From assembly GCF_034720595.1 (NCBI RefSeq), contig NZ_JAYESJ010000001.1, positions 2,501 to 66,500 on the forward strand: a stretch of DNA of 64,000 nt, given 5' to 3'. The position numbers and the translations under genes are program-made. This DNA comes from Rhizobium sp. CC-YZS058. GTDB lineage: Bacteria > Pseudomonadota > Alphaproteobacteria > Rhizobiales > Rhizobiaceae. The notes under the pieces are model-generated. The model saw only the letters and a list, made by a program, of their open reading frames with translations. It had not been told where the DNA came from and ran no database searches. Of this stretch, positions 46,225 through 55,508 are shown one piece after another; the stretch's first letter is position 1, and each line of letters opens with the position of its first letter.

Positions 46225-47382
46225 TCAGGCCGCCTTGGCCAGGAGCGCCTCGTCGAAACGGTCCCAGACGGGACGCAGGTCGACGATGGTCTTCTTGATG
46301 CGCGCTTCGTCCATGGCCAGCGCCAGGATGCCGGCCTCGAGCGCGTTCAGCGTCGAGACGGGCAGGTGAATGCCGTCGCGCACATGGGCCATGATATCGG
46401 CCGCCATCTGTTCGTCGGCGCCGTAATGCTGGGACAGTTCGGTGGCGGCATAGCGCGCCTCCACCACCTTTTCGCCCGAGAGCACCTCGGTCACGTCCAT
46501 ATAGCCGCGGACGAAATCGCCCTCGGCCGTGCCGCGCGTGCCGATGATGGCGAAGCGGCGGAACTGGTCGGGCACGTTGAGATTGGTGTGGAAGGTCATG
46601 CCGACGCCATTGGCATATTCGACGATCGCCACCTGGTAATCGATGATGTCGGCATCGCTTTCGAAGACCTTGTCGCTGCCCATCCAGCCGGACGGCTTGG
46701 AGTGGAACATCGTCATGTCGTTGACGCCGTCGAGCCGCGGATCATTGGCCGGAATGAAGGTCCGCCGTCCGCCGAAGCTCGAGACCCGCTCCGGCCGCGC
46801 CCCGACGATGCCGTTGTAGAGATCGAGATCGTGGCAGCACTTCTCCAGCATGAAGCTGCCGGAGAACTTCTCGTAGCGACGCCAGTCGCGCATGAAGAAG
46901 GCGCCGTGATAGGGATAGATATGCTCGGAGGCCTCGATCGAGACGACATGCCCAAGCGTTCCCTTGGCCTTCTCCGCCACCAGATCTTTGTAAAGCGGGG
47001 AATAGCGCAGAACGAGGCCGACCATCAGCCGCTCCTGGCCGAAGCGGGCCATCAAATGGGCGAGCGCGATCGAATCCTCGATCGTCGTCACCACCGGCTT
47101 TTCGCAGAACACCTTCAGGCCGGCCTCGAGACCGATGCGGATATGATCGAGATGGAAATGGTTGGGAGAACCGATCATCAGGAGATCGAGCGTTTCGCCG
47201 GCAATCAGCGCTTCGGGCGTTGCGTAAGCCTTGCCTGCCGATATACCCTTCTCGGTAAGGCCGGGAAGACCTGCCGGATCGGGATCCACATAGCCGACGA
47301 TGTCGAAGGACGGGTCGATCGTCTTGAAGACATAGCCCAGATAGCCGAGCCGGAAACCGAGCCCGATGATCCCAACTTTCAT
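46225..47382 (-). CDS. Gfo/Idh/MocA-family oxidoreductase
   Basis: A 385-aa NAD(P)-dependent dehydrogenase. The Rossmann motif is GIIGLGFRLGYLG (residues 4-16) and the family's catalytic EKP is in VFCEKPVVTT near residue 94. Members act on inositols, glucose-fructose, amino sugars and aldoses. It leads the sugar ABC operon and probably performs the first oxidation of the imported sugar. Upstream lies an inverted repeat like that in front of the RpiR-linked genes at 55411. Confidence 0.9.
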   Translation of the reverse strand: MKVGIIGLGFRLGYLGYVFKTIDPSFDIVGYVDPDPAGLPGLTEKGISAGKAYATPEALIAGETLDLLMIGSPNHFHLDHIRIGLEAGLKVFCEKPVVTTIEDSIALAHLMARFGQERLMVGLVLRYSPLYKDLVAEKAKGTLGHVVSIEASEHIYPYHGAFFMRDWRRYEKFSGSFMLEKCCHDLDLYNGIVGARPERVSSFGGRRTFIPANDPRLDGVNDMTMFHSKPSGWMGSDKVFESDADIIDYQVAIVEYANGVGMTFHTNLNVPDQFRRFAIIGTRGTAEGDFVRGYMDVTEVLSGEKVVEARYAATELSQHYGADEQMAADIMAHVRDGIHLPVSTLNALEAGILALAMDEARIKKTIVDLRPVWDRFDEALLAKAA

Positions 47383-47876
47383 GATTGCTTACGTTCCCGT
47401 TTTTCGTAATTTATTTTCTTCAGACTGGTCTAACTTTTCATTCTCGTCAACAGGCAATGCTGAAATTCTCTGAAGTATGAAATTCATTTTCATAAAGGGA
47501 GGCTCATTGCCGGTCGAGCGAGGATAGCGACAGTTCAGCTTGGTCTGCACAACCGAACACATACCAGTGAGTGCGGTAAGTTGAATCTGATCCGGTTGCC
47601 GTGGTCACCCTACAAATGCGAGTGCCGGGAACCTCACCAAGAAGGCGCGGTTAGGCAAATAGAACACATGAGTGTTCCGCAAGGCGCAGAAACACGGCGT
47701 CTCACGCATTGCTTTATGATGCCCGGCGGATTAAACGCGCCTAGACAGGGCCTGGCGTGATGCCGGGCCGACGGGTTGGGGCAGCGCGGCCGCAATCCTG
47801 TTCGCCAGACGACGGACCGGCCTCAAGGCGGCCAAGGGGGCTGAACGCGACGGCACTCCATAAGGGAAGACGCAGG
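47383..47876. other. Intergenic region between divergent genes, about 490 bp
   Basis: No gene is supported. The first part (to about 47500) is AT-rich and holds the sugar operon promoter and an RpiR-like operator. The rest has normal composition, with an 8-bp hairpin (one G-U pair) at 47749-47769. A small RNA cannot be excluded. Confidence 0.6.
47477..47493. promoter_or_regulatory. RpiR-type operator candidate before the sugar ABC operon
   Basis: ATGAAATTCATTTTCAT is an inverted repeat, ATGAAA and TTTCAT around 5 bp. A partial copy (TGAAATTC) begins 17 bp away at 47461. It lies about 95 bp upstream of the dehydrogenase start and is nearly identical to the element at 55411-55424. Confidence 0.5.
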
Positions 47877-48230
47877 GTGCCTGTTTTGAAGATCATTGTC
47901 GTTGGCGCGAAAACCATTCTGTCCGATCCCGCCCGCAAGGCCTGGGCCGAGCGTGGCATCACGCTGGTCGGCCCCATTGCTGCTTCGACGGTGCGGATCG
48001 AAGAGGCGCGGCTGGCCGCCGGGGTCGTCCTCGATATGACCGAGGAGATCGACCAGATCTACGATCTCTCCGAGCGCCTCGATCTCGCAGAGGTGCCCTT
48101 TCTCTTCGCCGTCATCGGCGAGATGGCGCGCGGCGAGCCGAAACCCTTCCTGCTCAACGACACGGCCGACGACATGGCGGCGATCCTCGAAGCGCTGATG
48201 CGCCAGGGCGCCAACGGCGCGCGCCACTAG
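47877..48230 (+). CDS. Pseudo-receiver-like protein of unknown role
   Basis: A 117-aa protein beginning [20 protein letters not shown], with alternating strands and helices ([32 protein letters not shown]) like a response-regulator receiver. The Asp in VVLDM is at the phospho-acceptor place, but the N-terminal acidic pair and the conserved Lys are missing, so it is probably not phosphorylated normally. The GTG start at 47877 follows AAGGGA; the frame is open to 47757. Its 3' 77 bases overlap the RTX-like gene on the other strand, which helps show that the RTX end is abnormal. Confidence 0.65.
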
Positions 48231-48909
48231 CCGTCACCCCACCTCGAACCCACTGCATCGGCGCAGCCGATCGTGCCCCGCCGGACAGCCAGTCGTTCCC
48301 GCTGCCGCCGGACAGCGTATCGTTGCCCGTGCCGCCCTCCAGAACATCGGTGCCTTTGCCACCGGTCAGCCGGTCCTTGCCGGTGCCGCCGATCAGGGAG
48401 TCGCGGCCGGCTCCGCCGTCGATCACGTCATTGCCTGCGCCGCCATAGAGGCCGCCCAGCATGGAGGTCTGGAATTCCTCGCCGAAGACGGTCGAGCCGG
48501 CGACCACGACAATGGACTGGCTGTCATCGCCGCTGCCGCCGAAGAGATGGTCGTTGCCGCGCCCGCCCCAGAGCGAGTCGCCGTTCGCCCCGCCCATCAG
48601 CCGGTCGCGGCCGGGGCCCGCCTCGATCACATCCGTCCCGCCGTCGCCGGACAGTCGGTCGCCGCCCATGGATCCCGATCGATTGACCAGCCAGTCATTG
48701 CCCGATCCGCCCGAGGCGATCAGCGAAACGCCCGGTTTGCCGAAGGTTGTGGTCGATTCATTAAGGAGGATCGTATCGTCGCCGCCACCGCCGGTGCCTG
48801 TGAAGCCATTGAGGCTGGATCCGATGACATCGGGCCCTTCCAGGCCGTCAATGTCGGTTTCCGCGACGTTGTAGAGATAATCGGCGTTGTCGGTTCCGTA
48901 TCGGGTCAT
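48154..48909 (-). CDS. Truncated RTX (hemolysin-type Ca-binding) protein
   Basis: A 251-aa protein with RTX nonapeptides (GGxGxDxUx) throughout, for example [20 protein letters not shown] and [20 protein letters not shown]. It is a clear paralogue of the upstream RTX protein: both share [20 protein letters not shown] and LGGLYGG in the same order. After about residue 211 the repeats end abruptly and the frame reads unrelated Arg/Pro-rich sequence antisense to the preceding gene. The C-terminal secretion region of the paralogue is absent, so it is probably not exported by type I secretion. It starts nine bases after the paralogue's stop. Confidence 0.7.
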
Positions 48910-48918
48910 GCTCGCCTC

Positions 48919-50190
48919 TCAGGCCAGAATGAACTCGCTCGCCGTCATGGCCAGGTGCGCGTCGAGCTGTGCGAAGAGAATGGCGGCCAGCTTACCCGTC
49001 CCATCGGCATCGTAGAAGAGTTTGCCCGTTTCTGTTTCGTAGATGATCCGGTCGGAGGCATCATGGGCCTTGCCATCAGCGCCTGCCACGAACTGGGAGC
49101 TGGTCAGCCTGGATCCTGAGCCGAGCGCGATGAAGACCGTCTTTTCCAGCGAGATCGTATCATCCTTGACGCGATAATCGGTGATGGTGTCGACATTCGT
49201 CTTCGCCGACAGTGTCCAGTCGAAGAAGAAGATGTCCTTGCCTGCATCGCCGGTGAGGATGTCCAGCCCGTCGCCGCCCCAGATCCGGTCATTGCCGCGC
49301 CCGCCGGCAATCACATCATTGTTGCTGTTTCCGTACAGCAGCTGCGCGGCGGCGCTGCCGAAAATGTGGTCGTTATCGTCGCCGCCATAGACGAGATCCT
49401 TGCCATTGGCATAGATCCAGTCATCGCCGTCTCCGCCATAGACGGTGGACTTGCCGCTGCTGGCCTTGCCGAAAAAGCTGGCGGTCGCAATAGTATCGTT
49501 GCCGTTTTCGCCATAGAGCGCGTCGTTGCCGCGGCTTTCCGTCAGCGTGTCGTCGCCATTGCCGCCATAGAGCCAGTCGCTGCCGCTGCCGCCGTCCAGC
49601 GTGTCGTTGCCGTCGCCTCCGGACAAAGAATCGAGGCCGGTGCCGCCAAACAGCTCGTCATCGCCAACACCGCCGTCGAGCGAATCGCTGCCGGCGCCGC
49701 CATCGAGCACGTCGTTGCCCTCGCCGCCATAGAGGCCGCCGAGCTTGGAGGTCTGGTATCCTTGGCCAAGCGCGGTGGAGCCTGCCACCACGGTGGTGAT
49801 CTGGCTGTCATCGCCGTCGCCGCCACTCAGGTGATCGTCGCCGAGCCTGCCCCACAGCGAATCGCAGTCGTCGCCCCCCTCCAGCCTATCATTGCCGAGA
49901 CCGGCCTCGATCACATCGCGCCCGCCATCGCCGGACAGCGAGTCGCCGCCAGACGACAGCGATCGATTGACCAGCCAGTCATTGCCGCCGCCGCCATGGG
50001 CGATGAGAAGATGAAAAGCGGTGTTGTTGTTGCGTCCGTAGTCGCAGACGACGACATCATTGCCTTCGCCGCCATAGCCGATGAAGGACATTGAATCCGA
50101 GCCCAGCACATCGTCGCCTTCACAGCCCTCATAGGAGAGTGCGAATTCATTGTAGATGAAGTCGTTCCCGATCGTTCCGATGGCACCCAT
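48919..50190 (-). CDS. RTX-type calcium-binding protein
   Basis: A 423-aa protein with about 20 RTX nonapeptide repeats between residues 15 and 340, such as GGEGNDVLDGGAGSDSLDGG and GGDGNDTLDGGSGSDWLYGG, which fold into Ca-binding beta-rolls. The C-terminal part (from DAGKDIFFFDW) resembles the peptidase M10 serralysin C-terminal/type I secretion region, so export by a TolC-type ABC system is likely. There is no signal peptide and no enzyme domain. The start at 50190 follows GGAGGGAGA. An AraC regulator gene lies directly upstream. Likely an extracellular or surface adhesin-like protein. Confidence 0.85.
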   Translation of the reverse strand: MGAIGTIGNDFIYNEFALSYEGCEGDDVLGSDSMSFIGYGGEGNDVVVCDYGRNNNTAFHLLIAHGGGGNDWLVNRSLSSGGDSLSGDGGRDVIEAGLGNDRLEGGDDCDSLWGRLGDDHLSGGDGDDSQITTVVAGSTALGQGYQTSKLGGLYGGEGNDVLDGGAGSDSLDGGVGDDELFGGTGLDSLSGGDGNDTLDGGSGSDWLYGGNGDDTLTESRGNDALYGENGNDTIATASFFGKASSGKSTVYGGDGDDWIYANGKDLVYGGDDNDHIFGSAAAQLLYGNSNNDVIAGGRGNDRIWGGDGLDILTGDAGKDIFFFDWTLSAKTNVDTITDYRVKDDTISLEKTVFIALGSGSRLTSSQFVAGADGKAHDASDRIIYETETGKLFYDADGTGKLAAILFAQLDAHLAMTASEFILA

Positions 50191-50315
50191 GGCCGTCTCC
50201 CTCCGAATGGTTGGTTGGAGAGGGTTCTTGCATGGGCAATCAGCGCGGCGCGTCCATATTTCGACATGCTCATGTGCCATTCCTGACAGGCGCGGCGAAA
50301 AGAGCGATGGTTGCC

Positions 50316-51287
50316 TTAGGCCTGTTGGGCGTGGTCGCTGCGCTGCGAGGGGGTTGTGCCGTAGGCTTGGCGGAAGGCGCGGTAGAAGGCGGAGAGGCTT
50401 TCGAAGCCGCAATCGAGCGCGATATCGACGATGCGCTGCGTGCTGCCATGCCTTTGGGCGAGCAGACGGCAGGCGCGCTCCAGGCGCTGCATGCGGATGT
50501 AGCGCGCCAGCGGCGTTCCGCTTTCCGCAAAAAGCTTGCGCACCGCGCTTTCGCTCAAGCCGAGATGGGCGGACAGATGCGCCTCGCTCAGACGCCCATT
50601 GGAAAGATTGCGGGCGATGAACAGCTTGGCCCGGTGCAGGCGCGCATCGCTCAAGGCTTTGCCGGAAAGGCAGCGCTCCTTGCCCATCGCGCTGGCGCCG
50701 AGCGCCAGGGCGGCCAGATCGCATAATTGGTCGCCGATCGTTTCCGCCAGCTTGAAGTCCGGCTGGATATCCTCGTTGATCAGCGTGTCGGCATAGCTGC
50801 GCAGCAGGCTGCAGGCCGGGTTGTCGCGGCCGAGGCGCACCATGTCGAACCGGTCCTCGCTGGTCACCAGCGGCAGGATCTTGGCGCGCGGCAGGGCAAG
50901 GGCGAGCGTGCGCCCGACCTGCCGCGAATGCGACCGAAGCGTTTCGGCCGTCGCGTGAACAAGGATCTCTCCCGCCTCCGCCTTCTCGACGCGCCCGCGC
51001 TGCTCATAGACCAGAATGCTCTCGCCGAACGGAATCGAGAACATCACGAGATCGAGCCCGTTCATGTTGGGCGACATGACGAAGCGCGACAGGCCCTGGT
51101 CGAAGACCGTAGCGCAGGCCTCGGGCAGCGAGATATTGGCAAAGCGATAGACCCGTCCCTCATCCTCGGCTGCGAGGCCGGAATAGCGGTGGCCGATCAT
51201 TTGTCCGTAGTGACGGCAGAGATCGCGGAAGCCGGCAATTTCTCCGCCGAGGGCGACATCCGTCTTGGATCGGAAAGGAAGAACCAT
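50316..51287 (-). CDS. AraC-family transcriptional regulator
   Basis: A 323-aa regulator. The C-terminal region (about 215-315) has the two AraC helix-turn-helix motifs: LSEAHLSAHLGLSESAVRKL and IVDIALDCGFESLSAFYRAF with GTTPSQ closing. The N-terminal 200 residues resemble the cupin-type AraC-binding-like domain of the OruR/ToxR group. A strong RBS (AAGGAGAGA) precedes the ATG. It is 126 bp upstream of the RTX pair on the same strand and probably regulates it. Confidence 0.9.
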   Translation of the reverse strand: MVLPFRSKTDVALGGEIAGFRDLCRHYGQMIGHRYSGLAAEDEGRVYRFANISLPEACATVFDQGLSRFVMSPNMNGLDLVMFSIPFGESILVYEQRGRVEKAEAGEILVHATAETLRSHSRQVGRTLALALPRAKILPLVTSEDRFDMVRLGRDNPACSLLRSYADTLINEDIQPDFKLAETIGDQLCDLAALALGASAMGKERCLSGKALSDARLHRAKLFIARNLSNGRLSEAHLSAHLGLSESAVRKLFAESGTPLARYIRMQRLERACRLLAQRHGSTQRIVDIALDCGFESLSAFYRAFRQAYGTTPSQRSDHAQQA

Positions 51288-51745
51288 GCCGTCTCTCCTT
51301 CAGGACTGTCATGCACGTCTGTCCGTCGGGTGTGTCCGGTCGTCGACAGAGGCCGGACGGGACCGGACAGTGAAGCGGCCTTCAAGGCCCGAGCGGCGGG
51401 CGCTGCAACAGGCTGCCGCTTTGAGGGCGCGCCCACGATCAGCATTGCACAGCACCTCATCATTGCAACCTTATTTTCGAATATGTCATTTTCTATCATT
51501 TGCCTGTGCGCAGCGCGCAAAGATTGAAACCGATCGTAGACCCTTGGCCCTCCAGCACCCAACCGTCGCCGCCGACGGTGTTTTTGATAAGCCGGCGAAT
51601 GATTTTGTCTGCGAAAACGAAGGGCCGATGTCGCTTTTTCTCCTGCGCGATGACGCGAAGCGTGACAGTCTGAGCCCATGCGCATGCGCTTCGCGCCGGC
51701 CCTGATCGAGAGGCCGGTTCAGCCGAGCGCCAGTCAGGAACGGCC
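51288..51745. other. Intergenic region, about 460 bp
   Basis: No gene is supported. It separates the divergent AraC and Na/Pi cotransporter genes. A 9-bp inverted repeat, CGCGAAGCG (51654-51662) with CGCTTCGCG (51687-51695), lies 50 bp before the cotransporter start. No Pho box was seen. Short ORFs here lack an RBS or family resemblance. Confidence 0.6.
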
Positions 51746-53380
51746 ATGCAGTCCACCATCGTCATGATCAATCTGCTTGGGGCCGTCGCTCTTCTGCTTG
51801 TCGGGCTCGCACAGGTGAAGGACGGTGTGTCGCGGGCCTTCGGCGCGCGGCTGCGCACCGGGCTCGCCACGGCGACGCGACGCTCCTGGCGGGCCTTCGT
51901 CTCCGGCCTCGTCGCCACGCTCGCGCTGCAGAGCTCCACCGCAACGGCGCTGATGGTCTCCTCCTTCGTCGAGCGCAGTCTCGTCAAGCCGCGCATGGCG
52001 CAGATCGTGCTGCTCGGCGCCAATCTCGGCACAGCGCTGACGGCCTGGATCGTCTCGACCGGGATCGAGTGGCTTTCGCCGCTCCTCATCCTGTGCGGCT
52101 TCGCCCTGACCCGCAGCGCCGCCACGGCGCGCCAGGGCGGCGGCGTCGCGCTGATCGGCATCGGTCTCATGCTGCTCTCGCTGCACCTCCTCGACCAGGC
52201 CAGCGCGCCCATGCGCCATTCGGCGGCGCTTGCAACCTTCATCCGCCTGCTCGATGGCGCCTGGCCGGTGGCCTTCGCCTTTTCAGCCGGCCTTGCCTTT
52301 GCCTGCTCCTCCAGCCTCGCCATCGTCGTGCTGATCCTGTCGCTGGCGTCCACCGGCGTGCTGCCCGGCGGGCTGCTGGTGGCCCTGGTGCTCGGCGCCA
52401 ATCTGGGCGGGGCAATCCCGCCTTATGTCGCCACCTTGCGGGCAGCGCCTGCGGCGCGGCGCATCACGCTCGGCAATCTCATCGTGCGGGCTTGCGGCTG
52501 TCTCGCAGCCCTGCCGTTCGCCGGACAGGCTGCGGCACTTCTCGCCCGCCTGCCGGGCGACAAGCTGCCGGTCGATGCGCATCTTCTCTTCAATCTCGTC
52601 CTTGCCCTGCTTGCCTGGCCGCTCACCCGCAGCCTCACCCGGCTGATGGTGCGGCTGGTGCCGGAGGAAGCGGGTTCCGACCAGGGGCCGAGCTATCTCG
52701 ACGCCCACGAGCTCTCGACGCCGGTGGTGGCGCTGACCAGCGCCACGCGCGAAGTGCTGGGGGTCGGCGATCTCATCGAGCGGATGCTGCTGAAGGCGGC
52801 CGATGCATTCCGGACCGGCGATCCGGCCACGCTGCGCGAAATTCCGGCTTTGGAGCAGCGGGTCGACCGGCTGCAGCAGGAGGTAAAGCTCTATCTCTCG
52901 CGCCTCGGGCGCAGCGAACTGACGGAAGAGAACGCCCGCCGCTCGATCGCCATCATCGACTATGCGATCAACCTCGAACATATCGGCGACATCATCGAGA
53001 AGGGCCTGTCCGAGCAGGTCACGAAGAAGGTGTCGCTGGGCCTGACCTTTTCGGAAGCAGGCTTTGCGGAGCTGTCACGCTTCTTCGACCTGACGATCGA
53101 CAATCTGCGCATCGCCCAGACCATTTTCGTCACCGGTGACATTCACCTGGCAAGGCGCCTGATGGAGGTGAAGGTGGAGGTGCGCAATCTCGAGAAGCAA
53201 TCGGCCGAGCGCCACTTCCAGCGCCTGCGCGAAGGCCAGCCGGCCAGTCTGCAGACGAGCTCGCTGCATCTGGACATGCTGCGCGACCTGAAGCGCATCA
53301 ACGCCCATATCGTCTCGGTGGCCCATCCGATCATGGATACGAGCGGGCTGCTCAGCGAGAGCCGGTTGCGGGCGATGTAA
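51746..53380 (+). CDS. Na/Pi cotransporter with C-terminal PhoU-like domain
   Basis: A 544-aa protein. The membrane half (residues 1-310) has the two inverted NaPi-IIb repeats with their QSST-type motifs: ALQSSTATALMVSSF near 60 and ACSSSLAIVVLILS near 187. The cytoplasmic half (about 330-540) is an all-helical PhoU-like domain (ALEQRVDRLQQEVKLYLSRL). Such proteins carry phosphate with Na+, sometimes outward. It stands alone, and no Pho box was seen upstream, unlike the Pit operon. Confidence 0.9.
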   Translation: MQSTIVMINLLGAVALLLVGLAQVKDGVSRAFGARLRTGLATATRRSWRAFVSGLVATLALQSSTATALMVSSFVERSLVKPRMAQIVLLGANLGTALTAWIVSTGIEWLSPLLILCGFALTRSAATARQGGGVALIGIGLMLLSLHLLDQASAPMRHSAALATFIRLLDGAWPVAFAFSAGLAFACSSSLAIVVLILSLASTGVLPGGLLVALVLGANLGGAIPPYVATLRAAPAARRITLGNLIVRACGCLAALPFAGQAAALLARLPGDKLPVDAHLLFNLVLALLAWPLTRSLTRLMVRLVPEEAGSDQGPSYLDAHELSTPVVALTSATREVLGVGDLIERMLLKAADAFRTGDPATLREIPALEQRVDRLQQEVKLYLSRLGRSELTEENARRSIAIIDYAINLEHIGDIIEKGLSEQVTKKVSLGLTFSEAGFAELSRFFDLTIDNLRIAQTIFVTGDIHLARRLMEVKVEVRNLEKQSAERHFQRLREGQPASLQTSSLHLDMLRDLKRINAHIVSVAHPIMDTSGLLSESRLRAM

Positions 53381-53393
53381 GGCCCGCCTGCGC

Positions 53394-54911
53394 TCAGGCG
53401 ACGCCGCGGCTTGGCACTGCCGTTTCCAGGCCGTGCGGATCGGCCACCATCGGCCAGATGGTGCGCGGTGCGCGGCGATAGGGCGTGCGGGCCGGATTGT
53501 TCGGGTAGGGCGTGCCGGCCGAACAATAAAGGATCTCCGCCGCGATCTTGGAGAAAGAAGCGTAGAAGTGGTTGGTCGATTTGATGACCAGGATCTTCAT
53601 CGCCGTCGGGTCGATGCCGAGGGCGGAGAACAGGCTGGGGTCAAAACTCTGGGCGCGGGTGGAATTGAGGATGATGTCGATGCCATCCAGCCGGATATGC
53701 GCGGCATCGCCGAACGGGGCATAGCTTTCGCCGAAGCGCATCTGCGCATTTTCGACCAGCCGCACCACGGTCACGCGCCCGTCGATCGGCTGGCCGGTGC
53801 CGGGGGCGGATTTGGCGCCGAAGCGCAAGGGGATCTCCGCACCTTCCCCGGCCGCCATGCAGATCTGCACCGCCATCGGATCCCAGATGGTGCCGATCGC
53901 CACATCGCGCGCGCCGCGGGCGAGGAGCTCGGCCAGCAAGACGGTCGCATCCCCTGCCGTCCCGCCGCCCGGATTGTCCCACATATCGGCGATCACCACC
54001 GGATGGGCACGCGCAGCCAAGGCACGCGACACCGCCTCGCGCTCGTCGATCTGCGGCATGATGAAGGTGCCGCGCCGGGCAAAGAGTTCGAGGCCGAGCC
54101 GTCGCGCCAGCGCCTCTCCGGTCTCGGGGGCATTGTCGGTCACCACCAGCATCTTCGTGCCCATTTCCGGCACGTCGCCGGCCATGAAACCATGGATCAC
54201 CGAGATCGACAGCACGCTGTCTTCCATGCGCTCCAGCGCCGCGATGCGGTCGACGAAGCTGCGCATCGGGTCGCGCGAGGTGGGGAAAACATCGATCATC
54301 CGGCAATCGAAGACCGACATGACCGGTCGCACGCGGCCTTCCAGCGTGTCGACGGCAATGCGCCAGAGATCCTCGGCGCGGTCGACGAAGTCGGTATGGG
54401 GGAATTCCTTGAAGTAGACGAAGAAATCCGCCGCCTGCCGGCGCTTTTCCGTCAGGTGCGAATGCGGGTCGAGCTCGGCGCAGACCAGGACGTCTGGGCC
54501 GACCATGGCGCGCACGCGCGCAAGAAGGTCGCCTTCCGTGTCCTCGTAGCCGGCAGCCACCATGGCGCCGTGCAGGCCGAGCACCACGGCATCGACGGGG
54601 AGGGCGGCCTGAAGCTGGCCGAGAATTTCGTCGCGCAGGCCTTCATAGGTCGCCTTTGCGACAAGACCGGCGGGATCGGCCCAGGCTGCAGTGCCTTCGA
54701 TCAGCGTCCAGCCCTTGTCCCGGCAGACGCGCCGGCCGACGGTGATCGGGGCGGAACAAAGCGTGGGCGTTTCGGGGTGTTCGCCCGGCGGCGCGTAGAG
54801 CGAGGCAAGGAAGGCGCGGCGATCGATGCAGATCGGCGAAAACGTGTTGGTTTCCGTCGCCAGCGCTGCCGTAAAGATCCGCACATGTCCCCCCGCGGCG
54901 TCAGCCGTCAT
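53394..54911 (-). CDS. M81-family (MlrC-like) metallohydrolase, first copy
   Basis: A 505-aa protein of the DUF1485/M81 family, whose namesake MlrC degrades linear microcystin. It begins HVRIFTAALATETNTFSPI; the putative metal residues are in ELDPHSHLTEK and ADMWDNPGGG, with LGLHGAMVA between. The C-terminal MlrC domain includes NSTRAQSFDPSLF and VIKSTNHFYASF. There is no signal peptide. It overlaps the NTF2-like gene by four bases and forms a two-gene operon divergent from ridA. A second M81 protein is encoded at 59593. The substrate is unknown; an amide or lactam is plausible. Confidence 0.85.
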   Translation of the reverse strand: MTADAAGGHVRIFTAALATETNTFSPICIDRRAFLASLYAPPGEHPETPTLCSAPITVGRRVCRDKGWTLIEGTAAWADPAGLVAKATYEGLRDEILGQLQAALPVDAVVLGLHGAMVAAGYEDTEGDLLARVRAMVGPDVLVCAELDPHSHLTEKRRQAADFFVYFKEFPHTDFVDRAEDLWRIAVDTLEGRVRPVMSVFDCRMIDVFPTSRDPMRSFVDRIAALERMEDSVLSISVIHGFMAGDVPEMGTKMLVVTDNAPETGEALARRLGLELFARRGTFIMPQIDEREAVSRALAARAHPVVIADMWDNPGGGTAGDATVLLAELLARGARDVAIGTIWDPMAVQICMAAGEGAEIPLRFGAKSAPGTGQPIDGRVTVVRLVENAQMRFGESYAPFGDAAHIRLDGIDIILNSTRAQSFDPSLFSALGIDPTAMKILVIKSTNHFYASFSKIAAEILYCSAGTPYPNNPARTPYRRAPRTIWPMVADPHGLETAVPSRGVA

Positions 54912-55408
54912 TTCTCTTCCATCGGATTGGGCAGGTAGCCCGTAAAGCCGCAGATCTTCCATCGTCCCGCATGGAAGCGGCAGTAATAGAGCGTCTGCCA
55001 TTTCAAGACGTCGCGCGTGCCGTCGGCCTTGGTGATCGCTCCATCGAACATCTTGCGGGCAAGCGCCGCGCTGCCGGAAATCTCGATGTCGGTCAGCGTT
55101 GTCGTCCTGAAGATCGCCTGGCGGGGATCCTCGGCAAAGGCGGTGGCGGCAAAGTCGCGCGCCTGGCGCAGCCATTCCTCGCGGTAGTCGGCAAGCGTCG
55201 GAAAGGTGAGGCGCCATGTGGCCGGGCTTACCGATTTCCGGCCGTCGATGCCGAGGAATGCGTCCTCGACGAAATCGTCGGCGACCATCGACCAGTCGGC
55301 GGCGAGGAAGGCCGTGATGTCGCGCTCGACCAGCATCTCCCAGATCGCGCGGCGGTCCGTGTCCGCAGCAGGGAACGGGTTGGCAAACGGGTCTCGATCC
55401 ACCGTCAT
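54908..55408 (-). CDS. NTF2/SnoaL-like protein
   Basis: A 166-aa protein with the helix-then-curved-sheet NTF2-like pattern: WEMLVERDITAFLAADWSMV at the start, and CRFHAGRWKICGFTGYLPNP at the end. It may be an isomerase/dehydratase-like or ligand-binding protein; no catalytic residue can be assigned. It is first in the operon with the M81 gene (ATGA overlap). The RpiR-like inverted repeat lies three bases before its ATG and would block its ribosome site or promoter when bound. Confidence 0.75.
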   Translation of the reverse strand: MTVDRDPFANPFPAADTDRRAIWEMLVERDITAFLAADWSMVADDFVEDAFLGIDGRKSVSPATWRLTFPTLADYREEWLRQARDFAATAFAEDPRQAIFRTTTLTDIEISGSAALARKMFDGAITKADGTRDVLKWQTLYYCRFHAGRWKICGFTGYLPNPMEEK

Positions 55409-55410
55409 AT

Positions 55411-55424
55411 TGAAATTCTTTTCA
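55411..55424. promoter_or_regulatory. RpiR-type operator candidate, NTF2/ridA divergent region
   Basis: TGAAATTCTTTTCA is TGAAA and TTTCA around 4 bp. It differs from the element at 47478-47492 only by one spacer base pair. It lies between the NTF2-like gene and ridA, the latter followed by an RpiR regulator gene. Confidence 0.55.
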
Positions 55425-55508
55425 TGAACGCCGATTTTCTCTGGTCAAAATCCGTCTTGTATGGTCACTTGTCAACGGATCACGAAAATAATTTGCAAGG
55501 GGAGCGCG

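Noticed and set aside
48461-50094. + strand ORFs rich in Val/Ala or Pro/Ser opposite the RTX genes
   Set aside because: Repetitive antisense of the Gly/Asp repeats; no independent support.
48154-50190. RTX DNA repeats as a CRISPR-like array
   Set aside because: The periodicity is that of 9-aa (27-bp) coding repeats without unique spacers of constant length.
51601-51745. Pho box before the Na/Pi cotransporter
   Set aside because: Only a GTGACAG fragment is present; no second repeat at 11-bp spacing.
52069-53139. 356-aa + frame ORF inside the Na/Pi cotransporter
   Set aside because: Alternative frame of the real gene, Arg/Gly-rich with no RBS.
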